NCBI GenBank assembly: GCA_029204225.1
Contig: CM055101.1
Span: 42,184,927 to 42,248,926 of the forward strand
Direction of reading: 5' to 3'
DNA: 64,000 bases
Source of the DNA: Diphasiastrum complanatum
Taxonomy: Eukaryota; Streptophyta; Lycopodiopsida; Lycopodiales; Lycopodiaceae
Shown here: positions 24,501 through 37,569 of the stretch, piece after piece
Position numbering within the stretch: position 1 is the stretch's first letter
Layout: every line of letters begins with the position of its first letter
The notes under the pieces: model-generated
The model's input: only the letters and a program-made list of their open reading frames with translations
Databases searched by the model: none
Told to the model about the DNA's origin: nothing
Position numbers and translations under genes: made by a program

Positions 24501-24779
24501 TAGCAAGTAACAGTGGGTCAAAAAGAGCAAAGAGATCCCAAGCTAACTAAAGGGACCATGCATGCTAATCAATATCAATAGGCACTAGTGTTGCCAATGC
24601 ATAAGCCAAAACATTGAGATTGGTCAACACTACGGTCCACACAGTAGGACCACAAAAGAAGCTATAATATCCCACATCAAATGTCCAAGAGAAGCATGAC
24701 AAAAACGGTCACACTACATGAGAAGTTGCTACAAAATAACCAGAACATTATCATGCACCTAAGATCTGAGCAATATGGT

Positions 24780-26100
24780 CCTCCTCATGAATTGCAAAGA
24801 AAATAATACAATTATTGGGTTATCCAATGGCACTGCATCAACGAGTGAACATGTGCATGTCTCATAGTTATGAACACAATCACAAATATGGCATCACATA
24901 AACAAATGTGTGTCATATAGGGAGGAACTTAGTGCTCAAATTCTGCAACAATGTCATGACGAGCCTCATGTCGGTGACTTTGGCATTCAAAGAACACATG
25001 CCCTTGTTAAACGAAACTTTTATTACCCAAAAAATGAAAGGTCATGTCAAGACAGGCGTTCAAGGCTATGAACAATACCAATTTAATAAATCAGAAAGGC
25101 TCAAAGCTTCGCATCTTTTACATCCCTTCGAAATTTACAACAAAAATGAGAAAGTATTTAAATGGATATTGTGACTGGAATTTCTAAAACCAAGAAGAGT
25201 CACGATCCTATTTGGACATTGGTTGACAAGCTAACCAAAATGGACAATGTACATCACCTTCAAATATACAAAACACAATTAAATACAAAGCCCATAAGCA
25301 ATGTAGTTGAGTTCTCCCAAAAAGAGCTTGAACATCTCAACAATCAAAAGCTATCAAATAAGTGTACTTAATCCCTAATACCTATTAATAGTCTTTTTGG
25401 AAACAATAAAGGAACCTTCCAAAAAACCTTAATGCATGATTTGAATAAAAAAAGAGGTGACACTTTTGGTGTGCCCAAAAGCTAGGTGCCCTTGAATGTA
25501 TGTCCTCAACAAGGACCAGGTACCTCACTCTAATCATATATGTATGTCCACGACATCAAGGACCTATGACTTCCTAAAGTAGAAATGGAATATTAGGGTT
25601 CAAGGATTAAACATATGTGTTGCTACCAAAGGATTAGTCGACCAACCAGACATGTTGTCAACAATTTGACCAAGGTCAGAGAAATGGGTTGAGTACGAAC
25701 TTCATGGGCCTAACCGTCAAGATTGGGGGCACACTTATCAGCAAGCATTTGTAACCCTCAAACATTTGAGTTTGCAAACGCATTTGCAAGTTTGATTGAA
25801 CTTCAAAACATTTGCAAACATTTACTTAAGAAAAGCTCATTATTGTACCCTATATAAGCATGGATATTTTTAGGTTAGTTTTAAAACCAAATAGCATCAG
25901 AACATGCATCAAGATTCGAAAAGTCTGAAACGTCACATCGCACAATCAGAAGTAAAAAGCTGTAACAACCTACAACAAGATATACGAAATTCAAGAAAAA
26001 ATCACATGGAAAGGTGGTTCAAGTTTTGTAACACTTTCAACAAATGCATTCAACCAGATTCAAACGTGTTCGCTGGTAACTAGGATTGGGGGTAACAGGA
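24780..26100 (+). mobile_element. Ty3/gypsy 3' fragment: integrase part and LTR
   Basis: The integrase zinc-binding side (GDFGIQRTHALVKRNFYYP) and WTLVDKLTKM lie at 24960-25240. A purine run then leads to a likely LTR start TGACACTTTTGG near 25457. A CCCTATATAAGC promoter-like site lies at about 25850. It is broken and old; the LTR end is not defined. Confidence 0.6.
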
Positions 26101-26614
26101 CCGCAACAACAGGTAGCAAGAGGCCGGGGAAAGGTTACTTATCAAACAGCCCCAAAGAGAGAAGACTATACAACCAGGTGGCGATGCAGTTGATGGAAAA
26201 GTCCTCCGTCTCAAGACCTATGCATTACTGATCCCGACGTGCTACATAGCAGCTGATGGTGAGAAAGAGTGATACAAAGTTTGATGGTCATTTTAAGGTT
26301 TCCATTCAACCATAGTGTAGCCCAAACTACAATAGGCTTCACCCCCTTGAATGAGAAAGCCCTTCACTCTTATGCACACAACCATATAGAAAAGAAACCC
26401 GAAGTCAAACTAACCCCATGCTACTTCGAAATGGGCTTTTCAATTAAGTATCGATTTCCTTGAATTCTCCTATTTACACTAAATTCCTGGAATAAATTTC
26501 TGATCCATAACTCAAAGTTTGTAAAAGTGTTCCCACTCTAGAGTGGTTATTCTTTTCCTTTTTCTTCTTTTTCTTTTTTTGAGAAATGACGAATTTAGAT
26601 AAAGGTTTTCTAAC
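26101..26614. other. Putative first intron, or intergenic
   Basis: It follows the GTTAGA donor of the candidate exon at 26615. No second exon could be recognised on the minus strand. Confidence 0.3.
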
Positions 26615-26883
26615 CTGAATTCTGGAAAGCCAGCCGCATGGGGAGTAACATGTGTCCAACCTCACTGCTTGATCCAAGGTTTGGACGGATGCACGGCTTG
26701 AACTTGAATAGGATGATGCACAAGGGGAAGAAGAGATGGAAGATGATGATGATGATGACGAGGACGCAACAGAGGGTTGAGCATGAATAGAGGAAGAAGT
26801 AGCGCAGAAGAGTTGTGTGAAGGCTGTGAGGAGCTCCCGAGAGCGAGAACGGGAGGCAGAGGAGACGCGCATCGAGACAGCCA

Positions 26884-26884
<1 letters not shown>
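26615..26884 (-). CDS. Candidate first coding exon with presequence-like N terminus
   Basis: From the ATG at 26884, 90 codons run in frame to CAG|GTTAGA (donor 26614-26613). The peptide starts MAVSMRVSSASRSRSRELLT, rich in Arg and Ser, with no Asp or Glu before residue 17: typical of a mitochondrial presequence. A Ser-rich stretch (residues 38-64) follows, then SVQTLDQAVRLDTCYSPCGW. A (CT)n tract just upstream, (GA)n in transcript sense, would be the 5' UTR. I do not recognise the protein. Small mitochondrial proteins with Ser/Arg-rich leads are a possibility only. No downstream exon was found, so it could be a chance ORF. Confidence 0.4.

Positions 26885-26887
<3 letters not shown>

Positions 26888-26927
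<40 letters not shown>
26888..26927. repeat. (CT)n microsatellite
   Basis: About 20 uninterrupted CT units lie directly upstream of the candidate exon ATG, where they would form part of its 5' UTR. Confidence 0.95.
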
Positions 26928-26930
<3 letters not shown>

Positions 26931-27210
26931 GCAAATATGATAGGAGGGGCTTAAGCCTAAACACAAGGGTTTAAGCCTCTAAGGGCGGCTAGTTAATAGA
27001 CCTTTCTTTTTCTTCAGATTTTTGGGATTTTATTTCAAACAAAATGTACAATCTCCCAAGGTGGCATTTAGCCTCTCTTTTCAAACGTAATTGCCGTTCA
27101 CCTGATTTTTGGGCTGTTTTGGGTCCTATATTATTTTGCATAATAAAGGGCCCATATTTTTTTCCTTGCTTTTTTATAACAAAGAATGTTTTTTTATAAC
27201 AGCGAATGCA

Positions 27211-27363
27211 ATAGAGAGAGAAAGAGAGCGGGGGGAGAGAGAGAGAGCAGGGTAAAGAGATAGAGAGAGAGCGGGCGGTACAAAGATATATAGAGAGCGC
27301 ATGAGAGAGCATGATAGGGAGGGAGAGAGCGGAAGAGAGAGGAAGAGAGCGCAGCAGTGGGAG

Positions 27364-27410
<47 letters not shown>

Positions 27411-27604
27411 CAGCAGGGGGAGAGAGAGAGGAGAGGGAAGCAAGGAGAGAGAGAGAGAGAGAGAGAGCAGCAGGAGGGAGAGAGAGAGGGGGGGAGAGCG
27501 TAGCAGGAGGGAGGGAGAGGGAGAGAGAGGGGGAGAGAGCGTAGCAAGAGGGAGGGAGAGGGAGAGCGTAGCAAGAGAGAGAGAGAGGGAGAGCGCGCAG
27601 CAAG

Positions 27605-27646
<42 letters not shown>

Positions 27647-27743
27647 ATGGCAAGGGGAGAGAGAGAGAGAGCATGGCAAGGGGAGAGAGAGGGAGAGGCA
27701 TCCCATCGGGAGGGATGACTAAGAGAGAGAGAGGGAAAGAGCT
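27211..27743. repeat. Long imperfect (GA)n tract
   Basis: About 530 bp of almost pure purine on the plus strand: GA runs broken by GCAGCAGG, GCGTAGCA and GCATGGCAAGG. The last two recur several times, so part of it is a higher-order repeat. Long Ser/Leu or Arg/Glu ORFs across it are artefacts. Confidence 0.95.
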
Positions 27744-27767
27744 AAAAAAATTAGCCGAACTACAATA

Positions 27768-27910
27768 ACGTAAGGTAATGGTCCATTGGTCGGACCATTA
27801 CCACAAATAATTCGGTCCCTGGACAGCTCGTGGCCTCCGCCACTCGCTGCCGGGTCCCGGATTATTTATGGTAATGGCCCTCCCAATGGCCATTACCTAC
27901 TACGTAATGC
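27768..27910. mobile_element. Foldback element, nested palindromes
   Basis: Left arm 27768-27825 and right arm 27854-27910 are inverted copies (GGTAATGG, CCATTACCACAAATAAT and GGGACC-type blocks) around a loop of about 28 bp. Each arm itself folds (GGTAATGG...CCATTACC). There is no coding potential. This is a likely MITE or foldback remnant. Confidence 0.65.
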
Positions 27911-27984
27911 CTTGTGCTCACGTGTCCTTTGTATTTTGGGACCACCTTCAGGAGCATAATGTCCATCCAATTTTCTCTCTCCTA

Positions 27985-28080
27985 GGAATCTGTCATTCTC
28001 TCTCTTCTCTACGGTGGAATCCAATTTCTCTCTCCTCTCTCCAGTGGAATGCACGTTCTCTCTCCTCTCTCCGGTGGAAT
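27985..28080 (+). repeat. 30-bp tandem repeat, three copies
   Basis: The unit TTCTCTCTCCTCTCTCCGGT followed by GGAATG-type sequence repeats three times with few changes. The downstream end reads GTGGAATGTGCATG. Confidence 0.8.
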
Positions 28081-28164
28081 GTGCATGTGCTATGTGGCAG
28101 CCCGTCATTGGCTGTCCACATCCACATTCCACCACAAATGTAAAAAAAATTGCGAAAAAAAAAA

Positions 28165-28178
28165 CGGCCAAAAAACCG

Positions 28179-28216
<38 letters not shown>

Positions 28217-28282
28217 ACTGGTCCGCGCGTACGGCCGTACCGTACGGCCAAAAAACGGAAAAAAAAAAAAAAAAAAAAAAAA
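28165..28282. repeat. Direct repeats each followed by poly(A)
   Basis: CGGCCAAAAAACCG (28165-28178) and CGGCCAAAAAACGG (28245-28258) are each followed by A runs (28179-28214 and 28259-28282). The palindromic GC-rich stretch CGTACGGCCGTACCGTACGG lies between them. Origin unknown. Confidence 0.7.
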
Positions 28283-28312
28283 GAACTTCGCACAATGGCA
28301 TTACGTAGGAGA

Positions 28313-28480
28313 AGGCCCGAAGCCCTCGGGCCTTCCTTGCTGGTCGGGGCCTGCCCTCGGGCTCCCGCCCTCGGGCAAGGGCCCTCCCAACAAGGAAAGC
28401 CTCAGGCAAGGCCTTCCCCCCCACGTCATCCTTGTAGCATGGGAACTACCTCTGTGGACACAGTGTTGTTGTCGAGGCTC
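28313..28480. repeat. GC-rich block with repeated CCCTCGGGC
   Basis: CCCTCGGGC-type motifs occur about four times, with inverted AAGGCCC/GGGCCTT and CAAGGAAAG/CTTTCCTTG-like sequence. GC content is far above the surroundings. No ORF is supported. Confidence 0.6.
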
Positions 28481-30762
<2,282 letters not shown>

Positions 30763-30769
30763 AATTGAA

Positions 30770-33364
30770 CGAGAGCCCTCTTGGTATCTATGTCCATGCC
30801 CCATTCGTATTCCGAATGGATTCTTGGCCAGTTGAGTGTCATCACCGTAATCTTTTCCAAAGGTGTGCCACATTCTACCCATTTGGATCGCCGTGGGTAA
30901 GGGATGAAATGTGGGTTGATTCTTAGTTGGCGCGGGCTCGTCACATAAGCTCTAATGGTCTCTAGATTTTTCTTGAAATGTTGTTGCCGCCATTCAGGTT
31001 GTGGAGCCAGTGCTGGAAGATAGGCAAGCTCGTTGCCTTTGATGTCCTCGGGCCATAAATGAGAATTGCCAACCACCATGTGAGGACTCGTAGGGGTGTT
31101 GGACCAGATAGACATTGATTGCCTCCCCCACCGTCTTCAGTTTGCGGAAGGCTCGGCTGGCAGAGATGGATCGAGAGCCTTGAGATGTTGAAGCTTGGCA
31201 CTCCTCTTGGCTTTGGTTATGATCTGTCCCTTGACTGGTGTCCATGCCCTGGTCTTGTACATTGGCCTCTGCTGCATCTAATTCTTGATCTTGACTTTCG
31301 AGCCCCGCTGCTTGTTTGCTTTGTCTTGGCCAGAACTCGCTAATGCAGCTTGCATTGTGGGTGACGTTGGAATTACCATCGGGGCTGGTTGGAATTGCTA
31401 TTCCATATGTCGTTGGCATGTCTTAAGTGCGCTCTTTGTTTGTGTTAGCTCTTGGATGGCGCTCCGTCTGTACTTATCGAATTCGGTCTAGTAGTTGTCG
31501 AGCGTTTGGCGGTACACATTCACCTGCTGCGTTAATAAATCCATCTCGGCTTGACTGAGAGGACGGTTGGCAGGGGTTGATTTAGCTAGCCAGGCGGCCT
31601 TTTCCTCTTGTAGGGCTTGCACCTCCACTCCCAGACGTTGATTTGCGGTTTCAAACACGAGTAGTTGGGCCTAGAGGGGGCGAGGCGTTGTGTTGCTTGT
31701 TGTTGGATCTCGTGGATTATTGCTTGGGCATCCGTTGCAGATTTGGAGAGGTCTTTAATGTACCTCTAGAGATCATCTTCATGTTTTTCAGGTTCAAGAC
31801 CTCTTTCTTCTTCATCAGCTCGTGTTGTTGGGCTATCTGTAGGTCCTAATGCAGCTGGGTGATTTCTGCTCGTAGTTTCTTGGATATGACTAAGAAGTTG
31901 TTCAGCAGGTGGGTAGTGGCTTGGATGGTGGGGTTATTGATAGCCTCTATCAAATAATCATTGTTAGTTTTTAGAGCAGTTTCAGGAGTAAGGGGCGTCA
32001 GATAGGATTTGATGAGGTTAGGGCCTCGACGGTGGGTTGGCGTAGGTCTATCACCAGAAACAATAAAACTAGTAGAATTGCCCCTCTTTCTATAAAGAAC
32101 ATTAAAGCTTCCAAATGATCTGATCAAGAGTGAATTTCAACAACCTAATATACTTCCAAAATCACTTGTAAAAGATCTAAATGGAACTTAATGAGGATGC
32201 AACACAATCTACTATCCAATCACAAGCAAAAAATGATCAAAATTGATGAAAAATTGATCTAATTTGGTGCATAAGTCAAGCAATGGTTGGACTGAACCTA
32301 AATCACTTTAGGAGGTGTCTACTACACCTTAGAACAGCCTTGAAGAGTCCCCAAAACTCTGATCTTCCCTCTCCTTGAATGCTAGAAAGCCTCCTCTATG
32401 AAATCACCTCCAAAACTTGCTTAGAAATCAATGCTTGGAGCAAGCAAAACTTGCTATCTTGGTAATGTGAATTGAATTCAACTTTGCCTCCGGTTTTAGA
32501 CACCTAAACACCTGCAAATTAAGTCACACAACACCAATCTCCAATGTATTTGACTCACTTTGAGTTCTAGAATCAATACTAGATGCTAAGATCCAATCTA
32601 CACAAGATTTAGATCAAAAATTGTCATCAAATTGAATGAAAACCAAGGATTTAGCTCATTTCAGCCTTTAGGCTCTGATACCATGTAAAAATTACAGCAA
32701 ATAAGGATCCTAAAACACTTGAAATGATGAGGTAAACAATAGATTATGATTTCATAAGATTAGCACAAGTTGAACCATCAAAATCCATCAAAAATCTATG
32801 CTTGAACCTCACTAAATGGCCCAAATCCTTGAAGAAGGCTTCACACGTGTGAAAGTACGGCCTCCCACAGTCTGAGTACTGTACACCAGACCTACATTCA
32901 ATCCTATAATCATTATTAATCACAAGTACTCAAACAATTATGAACATAGAGAGCAATTGCACCATTATGAGAGAAAAAACATGAAATTGCTTGATTGAAT
33001 TTGGTGAGATATCATCACCTATATATACATGATCCATCACGGTTTTGGGCAGGTATGAGTAGCCCTAAACCTATCCCTAATGCTAATTTTGGTGGATCTT
33101 TCATCCCTACCAAGTTAGGGTTGTAATCTTGGAGATCCCTCAACAATGCAAAAATTACCAAAAATAGCTCCTATTTTTTCTCCCTTGTATCTAAGCATAA
33201 TTTGGACTCATTCCAAAGGTTCTAACACTTAGGTCTACTTGAGAACATCCTTATGAATGGAATCCTATGCTATTTGGCACGTGTGACAAGCCACATCATG
33301 ACCATCTAACTATTTACAAGTCATATGACCAAAACTAGTCAAGCTAGAATTGTGAATTTTTAAC
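30770..33364 (-). mobile_element. Ty3/gypsy 5' part: LTR, primer site, gag-like region
   Basis: The LTR 32683-33364 (TGTAAAAATTAC...TTTTTAACA on the plus strand) is followed on its inner side by the tRNA-Met primer site (complement of GGCTCTGATACCA, 32670-32682). Gag-like sequence on the minus strand follows (about 32127-30800; pieces include VYLVQHPYESSHGGWQFSF and ASTSQGSRS). The coding part is broken. Confidence 0.6.
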
Positions 33365-33689
33365 AATCCATTAGTTAAAGTGATTTTTACCTCTATTTTT
33401 GGTACTTTTTTTGAGATCTTCAATTTAGATCTTCATTTTTTGAGGATAAGTGGTATTGATGGTGATCTGCTACCTTTTTTATCCTTTTTGGATCTAGATT
33501 CTACTTGAATCTTGCTTGATCTATCCAGATCTTGGCCGATCTTGCTGAATCTTGATGGATTTTGCTGGATCTGACTAGATCTCATTAGATATGGCTTGAT
33601 TTCATTAAATCTGGTTGTGATGACTTCTGGCAAGGCTTGATCTGATCCAAGTATACACTTTTCATCATCACCAAGCTGGATCTGTGTCA

Positions 33690-34320
33690 CTACGGTGGTC
33701 AGTACTTGTGAAGCCGACTACCGTTGATGGCTGTGTCAAATGGTGTCCCATTGAGTTGTTTGAGATTCACGGCTCCATGGCTAAGGATCTCCTTGACACG
33801 ATACGGGCCTTTGTCTGTGAACTTCAATTTTTCCTTGATCGCCTTGGTTTTATACATGAGTACCAAATCTCTAGAATGAAGATCCTTCTTGTGAAACCGA
33901 CGATCGTGCCATGCTTTACGTCATTTCATTCTCAACTGTCAATGCATGTACAACTAAGGCATGTCTCGCAAAGTTTGTGTAAGGCTTCATGGCGCAATTG
34001 TAGAGACTTGGACTCATCAAGACATTGTACAGTGGCAACTCTTAATGCAGGTACAAGAAACTCTATTGGCATGAATGCGCCTTGACCATAAACCAGTTGA
34101 AATGGCATTTGATCAGTGCTTTCCTTGTATGTTGTTCTGAATGCCCACAGAGCAGCATGTAGTTTGTGCTCCCAATCAGATCTGCTAGCTTCGATTGTCT
34201 TTGTGATGATGCTACACAAGATCTTGTTGGATGATTCCACCTACCCATTACCACCAAGATAATAAGGTGTGCTGAATTGATGGATCACTGAAGAATTCCT
34301 CCAGTAGAACCTTGATGGTC
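33690..34320 (-). mobile_element. Ty3/gypsy integrase C-terminal fragment
   Basis: Minus-strand sequence includes WEHKLHAALWAFRTTYKEST then PFQLVYGQGAFMPIEFLVP, the hallmark GNKPHF-side integrase tail of plant gypsy elements. It is adjacent to the outer side of the LTR at 32683-33364 and may be the 3' end of a related copy sharing that LTR. Broken. Confidence 0.65.
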
Positions 34321-34419
34321 TCATTGATGAAATGGGTTTCGTGATCGCTGACTATCTCCATCGGACATTAAGTGGCCCATGTAAACCTGACAACAGCAGA
34401 GCACGAGACACCACCCCAA

Positions 34420-35590
34420 CTTGAGCAATAGTAGTGGTATGGTCCGGATGAGACTTTTGTCGACCTGGCTATCAACGAGTACTATGTGACCTACGCTGCC
34501 CAACCTCAACGTCAAGGTGTGAGAATCTACGACTACTATGGATGCGGCGAAGGGCACCGAATTGCTGAATGTCCTCACAAGGGCATGTACACACCCTTTT
34601 TTCGAGAATGCGGTTACGAGCATTGCTACAAGAATTGCCCATTCAAACCTAGAACAAGTGTGTCCCTAAATCTGATTACAGTGCAACCAACAATAGTTCT
34701 AGGAAGGATGCAATAGAAAACTCAATTTCTCATGTTCCAGTATTAGCAATCATGCAAGCATAGGAATGGATGGGAGTGACTTTATCACCACCATCATCAG
34801 TATCAATGGTAGACGATCAACCCTTAGCTCTAGGACCATATTCTAACATGAGGAAAGAAGGGCGACAATATCGTAAGATACGCCATTGGATACATGAACA
34901 ACAAGCAGAGGAAGCTGCACAGGCCAAGGAGAAAGCACCTGCAAAGCCTCTCACTATTGAAGAACCAACACCACCAATAGGCTCGCCATTGCGAACGGAT
35001 CAAAACGATTGTTTGCATCATCATGAACCACCATTCTACATGGGAGATCATGAGGCTCCACAAACAGGAGTGCTCAACAAGTCTGCTATCTAGCCGTATG
35101 AACTTATCCCTCAGAGAGTTACTATGGATTACACCTCAATCCAAGAGCATCCTAGCCGAATGGATCAAATTGGAACCAAACCTGGTTTGATCTCCACTAC
35201 TTTACATCAAAACTGGAATTTGCAAGGATTGAAGCGAGCAAGATTTGCCATCAAGCTAATAGGTCAGTCTAGTGTAAAACCAAAAGGTGTAGTCGAAGAC
35301 ATTCCAGAAAAGATAGCCGGAGTGCAGTTGGTAATCACCTTCGTGGTGATGAAAATTCCAAAGTCTTTTTCTGCCTATCACATTTTCTTGGTTGAGAGTC
35401 GTGTAAGTAATTCACAACTGGGGAATTCAAAAACTTACCTTTGAGAACAGAGAGCAGCCTGTAAAGGTTGATCCAACCACGTGGGCAGTGAAGCCAAATA
35501 CACCCAAAGCTTATGATGGGTCGTCCACCATTGATCACACCATTTATCGCCCAAGGCAAGCCAAGAGAGGTCATTATGATTCTCAAATGG
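34420..35590 (+). mobile_element. Gag-protease fragment with zinc knuckles (gypsy kin)
   Basis: Plus-strand sequence shows a knuckle-like GCGEGHRIAECP followed by a second Cys/His cluster CGYEHCYKNCPF. Downstream lies a retropepsin-side region containing IGQSSVKPKGVVEDIPEKI and FVVMKIPKSFSAYHI, as in plant gypsy polyproteins. The knuckle pair resembles that at 44850-45330. Broken. Confidence 0.55.
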
Positions 35591-35599
35591 CTGGCCCTG

Positions 35600-36400
35600 G
35601 TGGTGCAGGTAAGGCCATGCGCTGCTGATTCATTGGCGTTCCATACCACGCGGTGTCGCATTCGATGCCCCTTGGTGATAAAGATATTCCTCTTCTGTTG
35701 TATGATCCTGGGGTTGAATGGACAAAACACCATTTCGTGCAATGATGTGTTGCATAGGCGGCAATACCTTTGTGTCAGTTTGATATTTTGCTTCAAAACT
35801 GGACATCGTATGGCAAACCGGACACCATACATTTTCTCTTCGTGGATACTGTAGCTGGTCCTGTTTAGGTGTGTTAGAAGTAGATGCTACAACTCCTTGC
35901 AAGGCCTTCAGCTTCGATCAAATTGGGTCGTTAACTATGCCATTTGTTGTTTGTGAAGTATTGTCATTTGGTCCATCAGCAGATCTGTCAAGATGCTGGA
36001 AGCATTTGAGATTGATGCTACCGAAGGAGTTGGATTATGGGTTGTTGGATAGGAATCATCTTTCAAACCCTCGTCTTCTTTCCTGATCTCATCTTTCATA
36101 TTTTGCAATGTGGCATACTGCTTTTGGCGTTTGAGTTTTTTTCTGATACTCCATGGCAACTCTGCAAGGAACCACATGATCACTACATGATCGGGAGTCA
36201 GAGCTGTGTTGCATTCGGATCTTAGATGTTTGACCCATTCAATGTAGTCCCAGACCCTTTCTCTCTTTCCCATCTTGACTTTGCTCAGTAGGAGAAACGG
36301 ATCTTCCAGAAACTTCCTTGGTTTAAAACGCTTAATGAGAGCCACTTTAAGCCCTTCCCAAGTGTTCCTTTCTTCAACCGATAGGTTGAAAAACCAATTT
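35600..36400 (-). mobile_element. Ty3/gypsy gag fragment
   Basis: Minus-strand gag-type sequence (RFKPRKFLEDPFLLLSKVKM, WFLAELPWSIRKKLK), then a possible Cys motif (VWCPVCH). It faces the fragment at 34420-35590, so the two are parts of different insertions. Broken. Confidence 0.55.
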
Positions 36401-36617
36401 TGTGCCGGAAAGTGGTGTGCAGAAGATAGGTCTAGCTCGAAAAAAAAATGAATGAAACTAATTTGTGTGTCTAGAAAGAAAACTTTTCGTGCATGGCGGA
36501 ATAAACTATCTTCATCTTTTCAATGCATGATTACGCCTGTCAATTTCAAACAAGACAATAGTGATAGAAATCACGTTTGAACTTATAGTAACTAACTTTG
36601 AAATCACCAGTACTACA

Positions 36618-37569
36618 GTGATTACGTAGCCAAACAATTAAGCATAAAAAATTATCAGACAAATAATTAGTCGCGAAGAACTCCAAAAAATGCATACATT
36701 CTGAGACGAAGCTGAATGCAGTAAATGATAGTATTGATTCAAAATGAAACATAAGTAAATGAGTACAATAAGTTGCGAATTGAAGCCATGTACTCTATGC
36801 TATCTCTGAGCAGCTAAAATGTAAGTCTGAATTAAGCGCAATGCTGCTAAGCAGTAGCGCAATAGCAATATCTAAAACAACTCTAAGAAGTGAGCTAGAA
36901 TGCTCAAGAGTATTCAAGCTCGCAGGCTTGAGAGAGAGAGAGCTAACTATTCAAAAACTTTTGATAATCTTGACTTCTGATCATAAAAATGTATGAATAT
37001 GAACAGCTATTTATACTAAGAGATTAGGTCGTCAATTGCAATCACCAGTTGGCTGATGATCAGCTAGCATCCATCCGGTCCTTGTCATTGATTGCTGATA
37101 AGCGGTGAAATTGATCGTAAATGTTTCGTCTGCATAAATGAACCAAAATTGTAGCTCTGTAGAAATGAACTAGAATAGCCACAGGCGACACTGTTGGATT
37201 TTTCGCAAAAAAGGTGAAAAAGGAGAAGGTGCCCTTAAATCTCATTTAGGGTTGTCCCACACTTTGTCAGAGTCATTTTCTTAACATTTGAGGCTCTTTG
37301 AAAAAAACAAAAAATGCGACATTGTGATTTTACACGAGATTTATATCATGCGAAAAATGCGAAAAAGGAGAAGCTGCATTTTTTAACGGGATTCCTGATA
37401 GGCGAAAAAGGAGACATTGTCATAAACTCTGTGTAATTCTATAGACTGTGTAAAAACACTTGTAATTCTACAGACTGTATAAAAACACGAAAAAATCCGC
37501 AGACCTGGATAAACAATGGATGAAAATTAAAACCGACTAATCAATTGGTAAGAAGGAGAATAATCCAAC
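36618..37569 (-). repeat. Copia LTR, 952 bp
   Basis: TG...CA termini with TGTTGGA/TCCAACA-type ends. The purine tract is directly adjacent on its inner side. Its start (TGTTGGATTATTCTCC) is shared with the LTR at 57691. Confidence 0.7.

Larger units (their letters stand above)
27897..28312. mobile_element. Inverted-repeat element, 416 bp
   Basis: The terminal sequences TACGTAATGCCTTGTGC (left) and TACGTAATGCCATTGTGC (complement of right) differ by one added base and one substitution. The interior holds a 30-bp tandem repeat and two poly(A) runs. No target duplication was identified. Confidence 0.5.

Noticed and set aside
26989-27768. Long Ser/Leu and Arg/Glu ORFs on both strands
   Set aside because: They are translations of an imperfect GA/CT tract; any frame through such DNA stays open.
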